This document shows, piece after piece, positions 52,588 to 61,184 of a stretch of 64,000 nucleotides of DNA. Position numbers and translations under genes: made by a program. How positions within the stretch are numbered: the first letter of the stretch is position 1; every line of letters starts with the position of its first letter. The notes beneath the pieces are model-generated. The model saw only the letters and a program-made list of their open reading frames with translations, made no database searches and was not told the origin of the DNA. The stretch comes from Bacillota bacterium (GTDB lineage: Bacteria; Bacillota; UBA4882; UBA8346): assembly GCA_023402395.1 (NCBI GenBank), contig JAEYGI010000022.1, positions 1-64,000 on the forward strand, written 5' to 3'.

Positions 52588-52642
52588 GGCATTGATTGCC
52601 GTGGCGATGGCGGCTCTTGCCATCGCCACGGCAATCAATGCC
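52588..52642. repeat. 24-bp perfect inverted repeat with 7-base loop
   Basis: The arms 52588-52611 and 52619-52642 are exact complements around GGCTCTT. No T run follows, so it is not a simple terminator. Its right arm overlaps the first 21-bp palindromic unit (starting 52629). Confidence 0.95.
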
Positions 52643-52685
52643 GGGAGTGCGGCAATCAATGCCGGGAGTGCGGCGGGGCATGCCG
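52629..52685. repeat. Second 21-bp palindromic repeat array
   Basis: Two identical 21-bp units (52629-52649, 52650-52670) and a degenerate third each contain CGGCA-N5-TGCCG, the same stem as the array at 1-126, here with loop ATCAA. The surrounding 52401-52864 holds no supported gene; a 75-codon frame through the array lacks a ribosome site and ends in Ala/Gly repeats. Confidence 0.9.
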
Positions 52686-52927
52686 TGGCAATGGCCTGCG
52701 CCGATTCTGGCTGAGGCGCTTTTGGTATTTTACCGGCAGCGGCCCGCGCTTGGTCAGAAAAGAAACGGCCGTTCCGATAGCAGTCGATACCGGCCGGAGA
52801 TTAGCGGCGCGCCCAAGGTTTTTCAGGGCTCTTTTCGGGTAAGCGGCCAAATTATCCCGGCCCCGTGACCGACACGATGACCAGGGCATATATTGGTAAA
52901 AACGCCTCTTGGAGAGTGATTAATCTG

Positions 52928-53830
52928 ATGGAACAAGATGTTTGGGCGCGGTTTGTGGAATTGCTCGCCGAATTTTGGGGAAAGCTCAAGCAGTTCTTCG
53001 ACGGTCTGGTCTTTAAGGAAGAACCGCCGGTGACGCCGGGGGACACCACGGATATCGATCAAAAGATCAGCGAGTTGGCTCGGGGAATCACTGGAGAAGG
53101 GATCGTGATCCTGGGACAATGTTACCTGAGGTATTTGGGGTTTCCCATCGGGAAGTTTGGACCCAATCGCAATGGAATCGACGGAGATTCCGGCCCCATC
53201 ACACTGGCCGCGCTCCAAGCTTTCCAAAAAATGAGGACGCTGACAGTCGGCGAACAATTGGATTTGGCGGCGGTAGACCAGCTAAGGCAGGCGGTATATG
53301 AGCGGTTGACCATTCGGGAGCTGGTTCGGGTGGCCGGAAGCGCGGGAGTGGAGCTGAGCATTGTCGCCAATTCGGCGCAAGCGGAGTTCATCAACGCCGT
53401 TTATTATTATGCGATTCTCGACGAAGCGGAAACCCGGGTTTCCGCGGCGGTTACCACTGCTCAGGCCATTCTGGAGAGCGATTATGGCAAAGCGGTGCCG
53501 GTGGACCGGGCGACCGGTAAGTACAGCTACAACTTGTTCGGCATCAAAGGAACGGGACCGGCCGGTTCGGTGCAAGCGTTTGGTTGGGAGGAAGATCCGG
53601 CCACCGGAAAGTGGTTTCGGCAACTCTCTCAGTTCATGGCCTATTCTTCTTTTGCGGATTCGATCAAGGGGCATAGTCAGTTTTTATTGAACAATGGCCG
53701 GTACGCTCGGGCGTTTAAAACCAAGACTCCGGCGGAGTTCGCCCGGAGCATCGCCAAGGCCGGGTATGCCACTGATTCCAAATATGCCGAGAAACTGATC
53801 TCCGTCATGGGGACCTGGGGCTTAACCTGA
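52928..53830 (+). CDS. Glucosaminidase with peptidoglycan-binding domain
   Basis: The 300-residue product has a PG_binding_1 domain (about residues 55-110; I-D-G-D-S-G-P-I-T-L-A-A-L-Q-A-F-Q) and a C-terminal FlgJ-like glucosaminidase domain (A-Q-A-I-L-E-S-D-Y-G, the E being catalytic, then Y-N-L-F-G-I-K-G). No signal peptide or TM is seen, odd for a wall hydrolase. The start is uncertain: GTG 52865 and ATG 52877 lie in frame upstream but none has a good ribosome site; ATG 52928 has GGAGAG 13 bases away. Confidence 0.8.
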   Translation: MEQDVWARFVELLAEFWGKLKQFFDGLVFKEEPPVTPGDTTDIDQKISELARGITGEGIVILGQCYLRYLGFPIGKFGPNRNGIDGDSGPITLAALQAFQKMRTLTVGEQLDLAAVDQLRQAVYERLTIRELVRVAGSAGVELSIVANSAQAEFINAVYYYAILDEAETRVSAAVTTAQAILESDYGKAVPVDRATGKYSYNLFGIKGTGPAGSVQAFGWEEDPATGKWFRQLSQFMAYSSFADSIKGHSQFLLNNGRYARAFKTKTPAEFARSIAKAGYATDSKYAEKLISVMGTWGLT

Positions 53831-53959
53831 CCGTACCGCTCATTAAGTCCGGACCATCTCCGGCTTGCTCCACCCTATTTGCCGCAGGCACGGAGGAGGA
53901 GGAGGATTCCATGTATAGCCGGCTTCCGGAAGGTGGATACTATATTCGGAGGTGTGAAG

Positions 53960-54154
53960 ATGAACCGGATTAAATGCAGTGTCAGCAGTTGCAAGTACAA
54001 TGAAGCGGGTCAGGTTTGTCAGGCGGACGAGATCAAGGTGGATAACAACTTCGACGCCACCGACAACATGGAGTTCGGTAGCTTGGAAGGCGATTCGGAT
54101 GCCCGGACTTCCATGGAAACCTGTTGTGAAACCTTCGCTCCCAAGTCCAAGTGA
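53960..54154 (+). CDS. DUF1540 small Cys-rich protein
   Basis: The 64-residue protein has Cys 6, 11, 20, 55 and 56, fitting the DUF1540 pattern of paired four-Cys metal sites with one Cys missing in the first half. ATG 53960 follows GGAGGTG; the frame upstream has no ribosome site. Such proteins are small, often duplicated in clostridia, and unstudied. Confidence 0.8.
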   Translation: MNRIKCSVSSCKYNEAGQVCQADEIKVDNNFDATDNMEFGSLEGDSDARTSMETCCETFAPKSK

Positions 54155-54390
54155 GTTTTGGAGTTTGTCCCCGCTTGAAGCATGGATTTGTTATACCGTC
54201 CTGATCTTGGGTCACAATACTTGGGATGAACTTCGGTTCGTCGCAAGTATTTTTTTACATGGTTTTCGGAAATTATTAAAATATTTTTAAATGGTTTGCG
54301 CGGTCGCGTTCGTTTATATAATTATAATTGATCAAGATATCCCGCCGATAATAAAAGTGATCGGCCAATCCAAATTAGGAGGGATCGACC

Positions 54391-54918
54391 ATGTTAGTGA
54401 CAGTCGTGGGGAAAAACATTGAGATCACCAATGCCATGAGAGATTACGCCGAAAAAAAAGTAGCCAAGGTGGGTAAATTTTTTGAGAAGAACCCAATCGG
54501 CGCCCAAGTATCGATGGGAACGGAACGTGGCAAGCATGTGGTGGAGATTACGGTTCAGGTTGACGGGCTCTTGCTTCGCGGTGAAGAAAAGAGCAATGAT
54601 ATGTATGTGTCGGTTGATGGCGCCATCGATAAGATCGAGCGCCAGGTCCATAAATTCAAAACCAGGATTAACCGCAAACTCCGGGAGGAGAATCGGGTAA
54701 TATTGGCCCCTTCGCCGGCGCAAGAGGAAGCACCGGCTCCGGTCATCAAACGCACCAAACGGTTCGCCATCAAGCCGATGTCCGTGGAGGAAGCCGTGAT
54801 GCAGATGGACCTGCTGGGACATGATTTTTATGTCTTTTCGAACAGCGAAACCGAGGAGGTTAACGTCGTTTACCGCCGGAAAGATGGAAATTACGGATTG
54901 ATTGAGCCGGAGTTCTGA
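54391..54918 (+). CDS. hpf: Ribosome hibernation promoting factor, long form
   Basis: A 175-residue protein. The N-terminal domain (to about 100) binds the 30S decoding region; the C-terminal domain (from about 120, K-R-F-A-I-K-P-M-S-V-E-E-A) mediates 70S dimerisation. The long form is the usual Firmicute type. AGGAGGGATCGACC precedes ATG 54391. Confidence 0.93.
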   Translation: MLVTVVGKNIEITNAMRDYAEKKVAKVGKFFEKNPIGAQVSMGTERGKHVVEITVQVDGLLLRGEEKSNDMYVSVDGAIDKIERQVHKFKTRINRKLREENRVILAPSPAQEEAPAPVIKRTKRFAIKPMSVEEAVMQMDLLGHDFYVFSNSETEEVNVVYRRKDGNYGLIEPEF

Positions 54919-54940
54919 AGGGTTTGGGATTGAGTGAAGG

Positions 54941-54973
54941 AAAGGGCTTGACTGGCGTTCAAGCCCTTTTTTG
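54941..54973 (+). terminator. Terminator after hpf
   Basis: AAAGGGCTTG (54941-54950) pairs with CAAGCCCTTTTTT (54960-54972). Confidence 0.88.
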
Positions 54974-54975
54974 AA

Positions 54976-55563
54976 TCAATCGCGCATCGTTTCGATGGCC
55001 GCGACAATCTTTTGGCTGATTTCTTGATAGGCTTCCTTGCGGTCGCGCTCTGGGCTATCAGTGAAAGATAAGGGTTTTCCGATAAACACCTTTACTTTGG
55101 CAAAGCAGGGAACGCGGCGCGTATTTCGGACCAGCATCGGAACGACCGGCGCTCCGGTTTTTACCGCCAGCATCGCCACGCCGGGCTGCGGTTTGTCCAT
55201 CTGCTCGGGATTGCTTTTATTGCGCCGGCCTTCGATGAAGATCCCCAATACCTGGTCGCTCCGGAGTATTTCCAGCGACTTGGAGATGGCCTCCCGGTCG
55301 CCCCGGCCCCGTTTCACCGGCATGGCGCCCCAGGCGTGGAGCAACAGGCCGATGAGCGGGATTTTGAATAGTTCCTCCTTGGCGATAAAATTGACTTTCC
55401 GCTGGACTGACGCTCCGACCACCATCGGATCCCAGTTGCTAATGTGATTGGAAGCCAAAATGACAGGTCCCGCCGCCGGAACATTCTCGCCGCCGTGAAC
55501 CTCGATACGGTTGACGATCTTGAAGAAGTAAAGAAACAGATTCCTGAAGATCCAATAAAGCAC
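54976..55563 (-). CDS. plsC: 1-acyl-sn-glycerol-3-phosphate acyltransferase
   Basis: A 195-residue membrane-associated enzyme making phosphatidic acid. The catalytic HX4D is N-H-I-S-N-W-D near residue 37; F-I-E-G-R-R-N-K-S near 108 is the usual second motif. It converges on hpf. A ribosome site on the minus strand is weak. Confidence 0.85.
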   Translation of the reverse strand: MLYWIFRNLFLYFFKIVNRIEVHGGENVPAAGPVILASNHISNWDPMVVGASVQRKVNFIAKEELFKIPLIGLLLHAWGAMPVKRGRGDREAISKSLEILRSDQVLGIFIEGRRNKSNPEQMDKPQPGVAMLAVKTGAPVVPMLVRNTRRVPCFAKVKVFIGKPLSFTDSPERDRKEAYQEISQKIVAAIETMRD

Positions 55564-55824
55564 GGCAAATTCTCCTTATTTATATATGTATATCGGTCAA
55601 AAAATGGTTGTCGACAACTATGCCGGTCAGTTTACGCCTAAATATTATCGTACCACAAATTTGCCCCAAAGGGAAAACAGATTTTGACGGATGTCTTGCT
55701 GAAACGGCGGCTGATCTTGCCGCGGCGCCAAAAGGGTGAGATAATTTAAAGAGGGATTAGTGAAGCCGAAACGTTAAATTCTTCATTATAATTATTTATC
55801 TTTTAAATCGGAGGAGGGATTTGC

Positions 55825-56688
55825 ATGTACGATATCGCAATCATCGGCGGAGGTCCGGCCGGGTTGGCGGCGGCGGTAAACGCCAGACGCCGCAACAAAG
55901 AGACGGTACTAATCGCCAAGGAGACGCATAGTTCCAAATTGATTCAATCGCACCGAATCGATAATTTTCTTGGAATGCCGCAGATCACTGGCAGGGATTT
56001 GGCGGCCCGGCTCCGGGATCATGCCGTGGAATTGGGCGCGGTGTTCATTAAGGATGAAGTCCAGAGCCTCTCGCTTCAGGACCGGCAATTCGCTCTCTTC
56101 GGCCGGGAAAACATGATCGAAGCCCGGACCGTCATTTTGGGGGTGGGAGTGGCGTTGGGAACGGAAATCACCGGAGAATCGGAATTGGTCGGCAAAGGGG
56201 TCAGTTATTGCGCCACTTGCGATGGAATGTTTTTTAAGGGAAAGGATGTCGCCATGATCGGGTATATCCCCGAGGCCGAACACGAGGCGCAGTTCCTGGC
56301 TGAAATTTGCGCCAAGGTTTATTATCTTCCCCAATACAAACTCGAGAGTGAGCTGGATCCCCGGTTGACGCTGATCTCTGGCAAACCGTTGAACATCGGC
56401 GGCTCGGACCAGGTGGAAATGCTGAAAACTTCCGCCGGCCAGTGGCCGGTGGCCGGCGTTTTTATCGAACGGGCCAGCCGCCCGGCGGATCAATTGTTGC
56501 CGGAACTTCAAATTGAGGATGGATTCATCGTCACCGATCGCGATCAGGCCACCAATATCCCGGGTCTGTTCGCGGCAGGGGATTGCACCGGGAAGCCCTG
56601 GCAATTGAACCGGGCCGCCGGCCAAGGCCAAGTTGCCGCGCTAAGCGCGGTCCAGTACTTGGAGAAGATCCCGGTTGAACAGGCTTGA
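55825..56688 (+). CDS. Thioredoxin reductase-like flavoprotein, possibly ferredoxin-dependent (FFTR type)
   Basis: A 287-residue two-domain flavoprotein. FAD binding G-G-G-P-A-G (8-13) and C-terminal F-A-A-G-D-C-T are intact, and the redox pair is C129-A-T-C132. The NADPH loop is degenerate: I-G-Y-I-P-E-A-E-H-E-A at 145-155 in place of G-x-G-x-x-A, and no H-R-R-x-x-x-R motif is found. This matches ferredoxin-dependent flavin thioredoxin reductases (FFTR), which lack NADPH binding. It is shorter than a normal TrxB (about 310). No thioredoxin gene is adjacent. GGAGGAGGG precedes ATG. Confidence 0.75.
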   Translation: MYDIAIIGGGPAGLAAAVNARRRNKETVLIAKETHSSKLIQSHRIDNFLGMPQITGRDLAARLRDHAVELGAVFIKDEVQSLSLQDRQFALFGRENMIEARTVILGVGVALGTEITGESELVGKGVSYCATCDGMFFKGKDVAMIGYIPEAEHEAQFLAEICAKVYYLPQYKLESELDPRLTLISGKPLNIGGSDQVEMLKTSAGQWPVAGVFIERASRPADQLLPELQIEDGFIVTDRDQATNIPGLFAAGDCTGKPWQLNRAAGQGQVAALSAVQYLEKIPVEQA

Positions 56689-56751
56689 CACATTCTTTAA
56701 GGACATTGCGGCGCCGTATTGCCGAATGTTAGATTTTATAACATGGATTTT

Positions 56752-56806
56752 AAAAAGCGTTTTGATTAACCCCGGCTGGTGGCGTGGTCAATCAAAACGC
56801 TTTTTT
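56752..56806 (+). terminator. Terminator after the flavoprotein gene
   Basis: AAAAAGCGTTTTGATT (56752-56767) pairs with AATCAAAACGCTTTTT (56790-56805), a 16-bp stem with six Ts. Confidence 0.92.
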
Positions 56807-56951
56807 GTGGAATGATCGCAAGACGCGTTTCCGGTACCGGGTCATACCACTGTTTACCTGCGTTGATTCCAAGAATACCGTTAATTACCGGTTGCGGAAT
56901 CCCTCCTAATCCAGTAGTGTAAATATGTAACCACATTGTTATGAGGTGATG

Positions 56952-58370
56952 ATGTTGAGCCAGGCCGAATATCAGATTCGTGAGGAGTATCTTGGTCCGG
57001 TACCGGTTATTCCGCCGAGTTGGGTTTCGGGCGCCGTTTTTTATCAAATATTCCCGGAACGTTTTTGCAACGGGGATCAGGGTAACGATCCGCCGGGGAA
57101 TGTCTCATGGTCCGATTCCCCGACCCGAACCAACTTCTTCGGTGGCGATCTGAAGGGAATTATCACTAAGATTCCGTATTTGAAAGAGTTGGGCATATCG
57201 GGGATCTATCTGAATCCCATCTTTGACGCGCCTTCCAATCACAAGTACGATACCAGGGATTATCTGAAAATTGCCCCGGAGTTCGGTGATCTGGCAACCT
57301 TTAAGGAACTAGTCCGTAAGCTGCATGAGGCTGGGATTCGAATTATTATCGACGGAGTTTTCAATCACACCGGCGACGGCTTTTGGGCGTTTCAGGACAT
57401 CATCCGGCGCGGCGCTGATTCGCGGTTTAAGGATTGGTACTATTGTCACCATTTCCCGATCACGCAGGACCCGAAACCCAACTACGAATGCTGGTGGGGA
57501 TTCGGTTCCCTTCCCAAGCTCAACCACGACAATCCGGAGGTCGTCCGGTACCTGTTGAAAGTGATCGCCTTTTGGACCAGCCTGGGGATTGACGGTTGGC
57601 GCCTCGATGTTCCTAACGAAGTAAAGATGGAGTTTTGGCGCGTCTTTCGCCGCCTGGTGAAATCGATCAACCCCGAGGCTTTTATTGTCGGGGAGATTTG
57701 GGATGACCCGTTTGGTTGGTTGGCCGGCGACAGCTGTGACGCGGTAATGAATTATCGTTGGCGGGAGGCCGTGATCCGGTATTTTGCCCAATCTCAGACC
57801 TCGGCCGAGCAGTTCCGGATGGAGCTGGCGAACAACCGCTCCAATCTGCCGTGGGAGTATGTGGTCAGCGCCTACAATTTATTGGGGAGTCATGATACCC
57901 CGCGGTTCTTGACGCTATGCGGGGGAGATAAACGCCGGGTGAACGCTGCGCTGGCTTTCCAGTTCACTTATCCGGGAGTTCCTGCCCTTTATTACGGCGA
58001 CGAAGTGGGGCTGACCGGCGACAAGGATCCGGACTGCCGGAAGACCATGGTTTGGGATTCCGGGCAGCAGGAAGGGACGATTCTGGAAACCACCCGTCAA
58101 CTGGCGGCCATTCGCAATGCGCATCAGGCGTTGCAAAACGGAAGCTATTTTGATCTGCATCTGGGGGACGGCATCTTTGGTTTCGTCCGGAGCGGCCAAA
58201 ACGAGCAAATTCTGGCCTGTTTCAACCTGAACCAGGATTGCCGCTGCATTGAGATGCCAGCGGAATGGAACCGGGGATGGGAACCAGTCTTCGCACTTGG
58301 CTGCAGTCTATCGGGGTTGAATTATCCGGAGATTCCCCCTTATGGGGTTCGGATTTTCCGGCGCGCTTGA
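56952..58370 (+). CDS. GH13 alpha-amylase family enzyme (neopullulanase/cyclomaltodextrinase-like)
   Basis: A 472-residue enzyme that cleaves alpha-1,4-linked glucans. Catalytic residues are Asp 219 (GWRLDVPNE), Glu 248 (I-V-G-E-I-W) and Asp 315 (G-S-H-D-T-P). F-Y-Q-I-F-P-E-R-F and the D-P-D-C-R-K segment recall subfamily GH13_20, but the N-terminal CBM34 domain is missing. No signal peptide, so intracellular. ATG 56952 is 5 bases after GAGG; adjacent GTG, ATG and TTG starts are possible. Confidence 0.85.
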   Translation: MLSQAEYQIREEYLGPVPVIPPSWVSGAVFYQIFPERFCNGDQGNDPPGNVSWSDSPTRTNFFGGDLKGIITKIPYLKELGISGIYLNPIFDAPSNHKYDTRDYLKIAPEFGDLATFKELVRKLHEAGIRIIIDGVFNHTGDGFWAFQDIIRRGADSRFKDWYYCHHFPITQDPKPNYECWWGFGSLPKLNHDNPEVVRYLLKVIAFWTSLGIDGWRLDVPNEVKMEFWRVFRRLVKSINPEAFIVGEIWDDPFGWLAGDSCDAVMNYRWREAVIRYFAQSQTSAEQFRMELANNRSNLPWEYVVSAYNLLGSHDTPRFLTLCGGDKRRVNAALAFQFTYPGVPALYYGDEVGLTGDKDPDCRKTMVWDSGQQEGTILETTRQLAAIRNAHQALQNGSYFDLHLGDGIFGFVRSGQNEQILACFNLNQDCRCIEMPAEWNRGWEPVFALGCSLSGLNYPEIPPYGVRIFRRA

Positions 58371-58546
58371 CTCGAATTTATGATTACCCGTGGAATGAGA
58401 TATGGCTCATATTTAAGTGTTCTAATATTAGTCATCCCGTATTATATTTATGATATTTGAGGAACGGCTCCAACCGTCACGGAGCCGTTTCCATTGGATT
58501 GCGGCAGACATTCCGCATCTTTCCAGGAAAGATCTTGCCGCATGCA

Positions 58547-58575
58547 TTGACAGCTTGGGTAAATTATGATATTAT
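58547..58575 (+). promoter_or_regulatory. Promoter of tRNA-His
   Basis: TTGACA (58547-58552), 17-base spacer, TATTAT (58570-58575), 15 bases before the mature tRNA. Confidence 0.85.
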
Positions 58576-58590
58576 ATCGTCTGCACGGAT

Positions 58591-58668
58591 GGTGGGCGTA
58601 GCTCAGTTGGTTAGAGTGCCAGGTTGTGGCCCTGGAGGTCGTGGGTTCGATTCCCATCGCTCACCCCA
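58591..58668 (+). tRNA. tRNA-His (anticodon GTG)
   Basis: The cloverleaf is complete: acceptor GTGGGCG/CGCTCAC with one G-T pair, anticodon stem CCAGG/CCTGG around TTGTGGC, and T-arm GTGGGTTCGATTCCCAT. G-1 at 58591 opposite C73 is the histidine tRNA identity element. CCA is encoded at 58666-58668. Confidence 0.97.
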
Positions 58669-58684
58669 AATAATAATTAACATT

Positions 58685-58705
58685 AGGGACGGAAGTCCCT
58701 TTTTT
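58685..58705 (+). terminator. Terminator after tRNA-His
   Basis: AGGGAC-GGAA-GTCCCT stem (58685-58700) followed by Ts. Confidence 0.88.
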
Positions 58706-58779
58706 GTTTGTCGAAATCAGACATTACGGAGGATTATTTGCCAGGTGAATTGTAAAACTAAAACCGGGAGGTTTTATTG

Positions 58780-59076
58780 ATGAACATTGACTGGCAAGTT
58801 TTTTTCCTGACCTTTTCCACGCTGTTCATTGCGGAGATGGGAGATAAAACACAATTGGCGGTATTTTCGTTGGTGACCGAATCCCGGAGTCCGCTGTCGG
58901 TTTTTCTTGGCGCCAGTATGGCCTTGGCGTTGGTGACCTTAATCGGGGTAACCCTCGGCGGAGTGGTAACCCGCTACGTGCCCCAGCATTTTTTAAAGAT
59001 CGGAGCGGCATTGTTGTTCGTGGGAATCGGCTTTTATTCCCTGTGGGAGACCTTGGGCGGTTCGCTTGTCAAATAA
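58780..59076 (+). CDS. GDT1/TMEM165 (UPF0016) family cation transporter, half-size
   Basis: A 98-residue membrane protein with about three hydrophobic segments and one E-M-G-D-K-T-Q motif (19-25). Family members transport Mn2+ or Ca2+ and normally contain two such motifs; this half-size form would need to dimerise or find a partner. GGGAGG lies 8 bases before ATG 58780. A manganese riboswitch and a P-type ATPase lie 4.3 kb downstream. Confidence 0.85.
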   Translation: MNIDWQVFFLTFSTLFIAEMGDKTQLAVFSLVTESRSPLSVFLGASMALALVTLIGVTLGGVVTRYVPQHFLKIGAALLFVGIGFYSLWETLGGSLVK

Positions 59077-59130
59077 CGCTTCTTGCTGATAGAAGCGTTG
59101 AGTTAAACTCCTCGAGGACCCTCGGGTTAT

Positions 59131-59160
59131 CACAAAAGCTGAGAAAAGCAAGTGATAGTT
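59131..59160 (-). repeat. Dispersed repeat family, copy C
   Basis: On the minus strand it reads TATCACTTGCTTTTCT followed by CAGCTTTTGTG, matching copy A at 24 of 27 positions. TTATCAC (59128) and GTGATA (59152) also form short inverted ends. Confidence 0.5.
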
Positions 59161-59243
59161 TATTTAATATCTTTTAATATCTTTCATCAATTTTGTGACG
59201 ACACGGGAAGAGTTCATTACCTGGTTTTAAAGGCGTGATCGAA

Positions 59244-59624
59244 ATGACGCGGTATGATCGATATCTAATTCTTTTATTACTGGCCGGCGCTATCGGCCTG
59301 TATACTTTCCGGTTGTTGCCCGTTTCCGGGGAAACCCTTTGGGCCAGAATCGAAGTGGGAGGCAGGACGGTTCAAACCGTTGACCTGGCCCGGCCGAATG
59401 GAAAGACGGTCAAAATCAGCCTGTCCGAAGGAGAAGCCCATCTTGAGGTAAAAGACGGCGCCGTAAGGATCCGGCCGATGCCGGAGTGGCTTTGTCCCCG
59501 TCAAATCTGTTCCCATACCGGATGGATCCGCAGGGCGGGGGAAAGTTTGATCTGCGTGCCCAATCGGTTAGTGGTTCGGCTGATGGGGTCTCAAGGCACG
59601 GAAATAGACGCGGTTACCCGTTAA
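59244..59624 (+). CDS. NusG domain II-containing protein, membrane-anchored
   Basis: A 126-residue protein with an N-terminal hydrophobic anchor (about 7-24) and a NusG domain II-like beta-domain outside, ending with C-P-R-Q-I-C-S-H-T-G-W and C-V-P-N-R-L. This small family is common in Firmicutes and unstudied. ATG 59244 is preferred over GTG 59235. Downstream is the YlmC-type gene. Confidence 0.75.
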   Translation: MTRYDRYLILLLLAGAIGLYTFRLLPVSGETLWARIEVGGRTVQTVDLARPNGKTVKISLSEGEAHLEVKDGAVRIRPMPEWLCPRQICSHTGWIRRAGESLICVPNRLVVRLMGSQGTEIDAVTR

Positions 59625-59705
59625 TTCGCCCGGAATCCGGATTTCCGGCGGTTCCAAAATCGCTTCCTTTTGCATATGAATAGGGTGAAAGGAGAGCGAG
59701 TTGGT

Positions 59706-59984
59706 TTGTTAACAAAAACCTCGGAATTGAGAGAGCGGGAAGTCGTTAACATCTTGGATGGCAGACGATTGGGACTGGCCAGCGATCTCGAAATTGATCC
59801 CGAAACCGGAAGGATCAAAGCCATTGTAGTGCCCGGGCCTGGAAAGATTCTGTGGGTGTTCGGCAAAAGCGACGATTTTGTGATTCCTTGGGAACGGATC
59901 AAAAAGATTGGGGTGGACGTGATCCTGGTGGATGCTCCGGATTACGTTGATGAAAAAGCCGCGGTGGTCACCTTTCAGGAATAA
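59706..59984 (+). CDS. PRC-barrel protein, YlmC/YmxH family
   Basis: A 92-residue protein containing one PRC-barrel domain: S-E-L-R-E-R-E-V-V-N-I, D-G-R-R-L-G, then P-W-E-R-I-K-K-I-G. YlmC/YmxH proteins are linked to sporulating Firmicutes. TTG 59706 follows AAAGGAGAG and matches the family start; the frame is open further left. Confidence 0.82.
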   Translation: MLTKTSELREREVVNILDGRRLGLASDLEIDPETGRIKAIVVPGPGKILWVFGKSDDFVIPWERIKKIGVDVILVDAPDYVDEKAAVVTFQE

Positions 59985-60046
59985 TCGTCGGCATTGCTGA
60001 TATAATGCCAATGCGGATCGTGGTAACTCAAAGTTTGGATAGGTTA

Positions 60047-60070
60047 AGTCAACCGAGAGGTTGGCTTTTT
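60047..60070 (+). terminator. Terminator after the PRC-barrel gene
   Basis: AGTCAACC-GAGA-GGTTGGCT stem (60047-60066, one G-T pair) followed by Ts. Confidence 0.85.
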
Positions 60071-60227
60071 GAATTGCTAAGATGATAAAATTATTTTTTG
60101 TAAACTGTTTTCCAGAATCTATTTCTAAAATTACGAGGTTTTTTCTGATAAAGTATTTAATAGAAGAAGCCCAAGGTTTCTTTCTGTTATTCCTATATCA
60201 ACTATCAACGGTCAAAAAGGAGCGGCA

Positions 60228-61109
60228 ATGAATCTGTCTCGATATCAGTTGATTATCACCGATCTTGACGGAACTCTGGTCCAATACGGATCAGATCATC
60301 TTACTCCGGCGGTCAAGGATCTGGTAAAACACCTTCGCGAGCAGGGGATTATTTTTTCGTTGGCTACCGGCCGCAGTTGGAAACAGACGGAAGGAATTGT
60401 CCGGGAATTGGGGATTACAGTTCCCGTGATTCTTCAAGCCGGGGCGATTGTCTTCGATCCCGTAGCGGAAAAGATAATTCGCCTGGTTCCCTTGCGGATG
60501 AGCGTTGAGCGGCAGTTGCGGTCCCTAGCTGACTTTGATGAAGTGGACCAGTTTTGTTTGAATGAGTCGGGCGGCTATTTCGCCTCCACTTCCGTGATAA
60601 AAACCGGGGGAGGGCGGTGGCTTCACGAACACAGCGGCGAATCGTGTTCAGCAACCGGTTTGGAAAGTAATCCCGAGAGAGTGGTCAAACATCTTTTTAT
60701 CGGACCCGAGGCGGCAATTAAAGACTTATCGGTGCGGATCCATAACGAGGTCAAGCCGAAACCGAATCAGATCCTCTGGCCTCCCGATAATAAAACCTAT
60801 GATTGGTTTCTGGAAGTTTTCGACCCGTCATCATCCAAAGGACGGGCTTTGCGATGGCTCGCCGCCGCCTTGAAGGTGCGCCTAGGCCGGACCATGGCGT
60901 TCGGAGATGGTTTTAACGATTTGGATATGTTGGAACGGGCCGGAGCGGGAATCGCCACGGCAAGCGCCCCGGATCTGGTCAAAACCAAAGCGGATTTGAT
61001 TATCCCCGGGCCGGAGGAAGACGGAATTCCCCGTTTCTTGAACGGAGAGATTTCCGATACTCCCAAACGTTCTTTGACTTGGAAAAGAGTGATCGGTAAA
61101 TTTTCCTGA
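60228..61109 (+). CDS. Cof-type HAD-superfamily hydrolase
   Basis: A 293-residue phosphatase of HAD type IIB. Motif I is D-L-D-G-T (13-17) with nucleophile Asp 13; motif II is the S of L-A-T-G-R-S; motif III is K in S-S-K-G; motif IV is G-D-G-F-N-D. Substrates of Cof proteins are typically sugar phosphates or cofactor precursors; none is indicated here. AAGGAGCGGCA precedes ATG. Confidence 0.88.
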   Translation: MNLSRYQLIITDLDGTLVQYGSDHLTPAVKDLVKHLREQGIIFSLATGRSWKQTEGIVRELGITVPVILQAGAIVFDPVAEKIIRLVPLRMSVERQLRSLADFDEVDQFCLNESGGYFASTSVIKTGGGRWLHEHSGESCSATGLESNPERVVKHLFIGPEAAIKDLSVRIHNEVKPKPNQILWPPDNKTYDWFLEVFDPSSSKGRALRWLAAALKVRLGRTMAFGDGFNDLDMLERAGAGIATASAPDLVKTKADLIIPGPEEDGIPRFLNGEISDTPKRSLTWKRVIGKFS

Positions 61110-61184
61110 AATCAACATTTAACCGCTAGTCTTGGCTGGACAGTCAAACTGATTCATGTTATAATAATTGCAATATCATTTACT

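Noticed and set aside
52487..52714. 75-codon frame reading through the second palindromic array
   Set aside because: TTG start without a ribosome site; the Ala/Gly repeat tail is produced by the palindromes themselves.
58448..58657. Open frame on the minus strand across the tRNA-His region
   Set aside because: It is the well-known false frame produced by antisense reading of a tRNA; no ribosome site and it overlaps the tRNA and its promoter.
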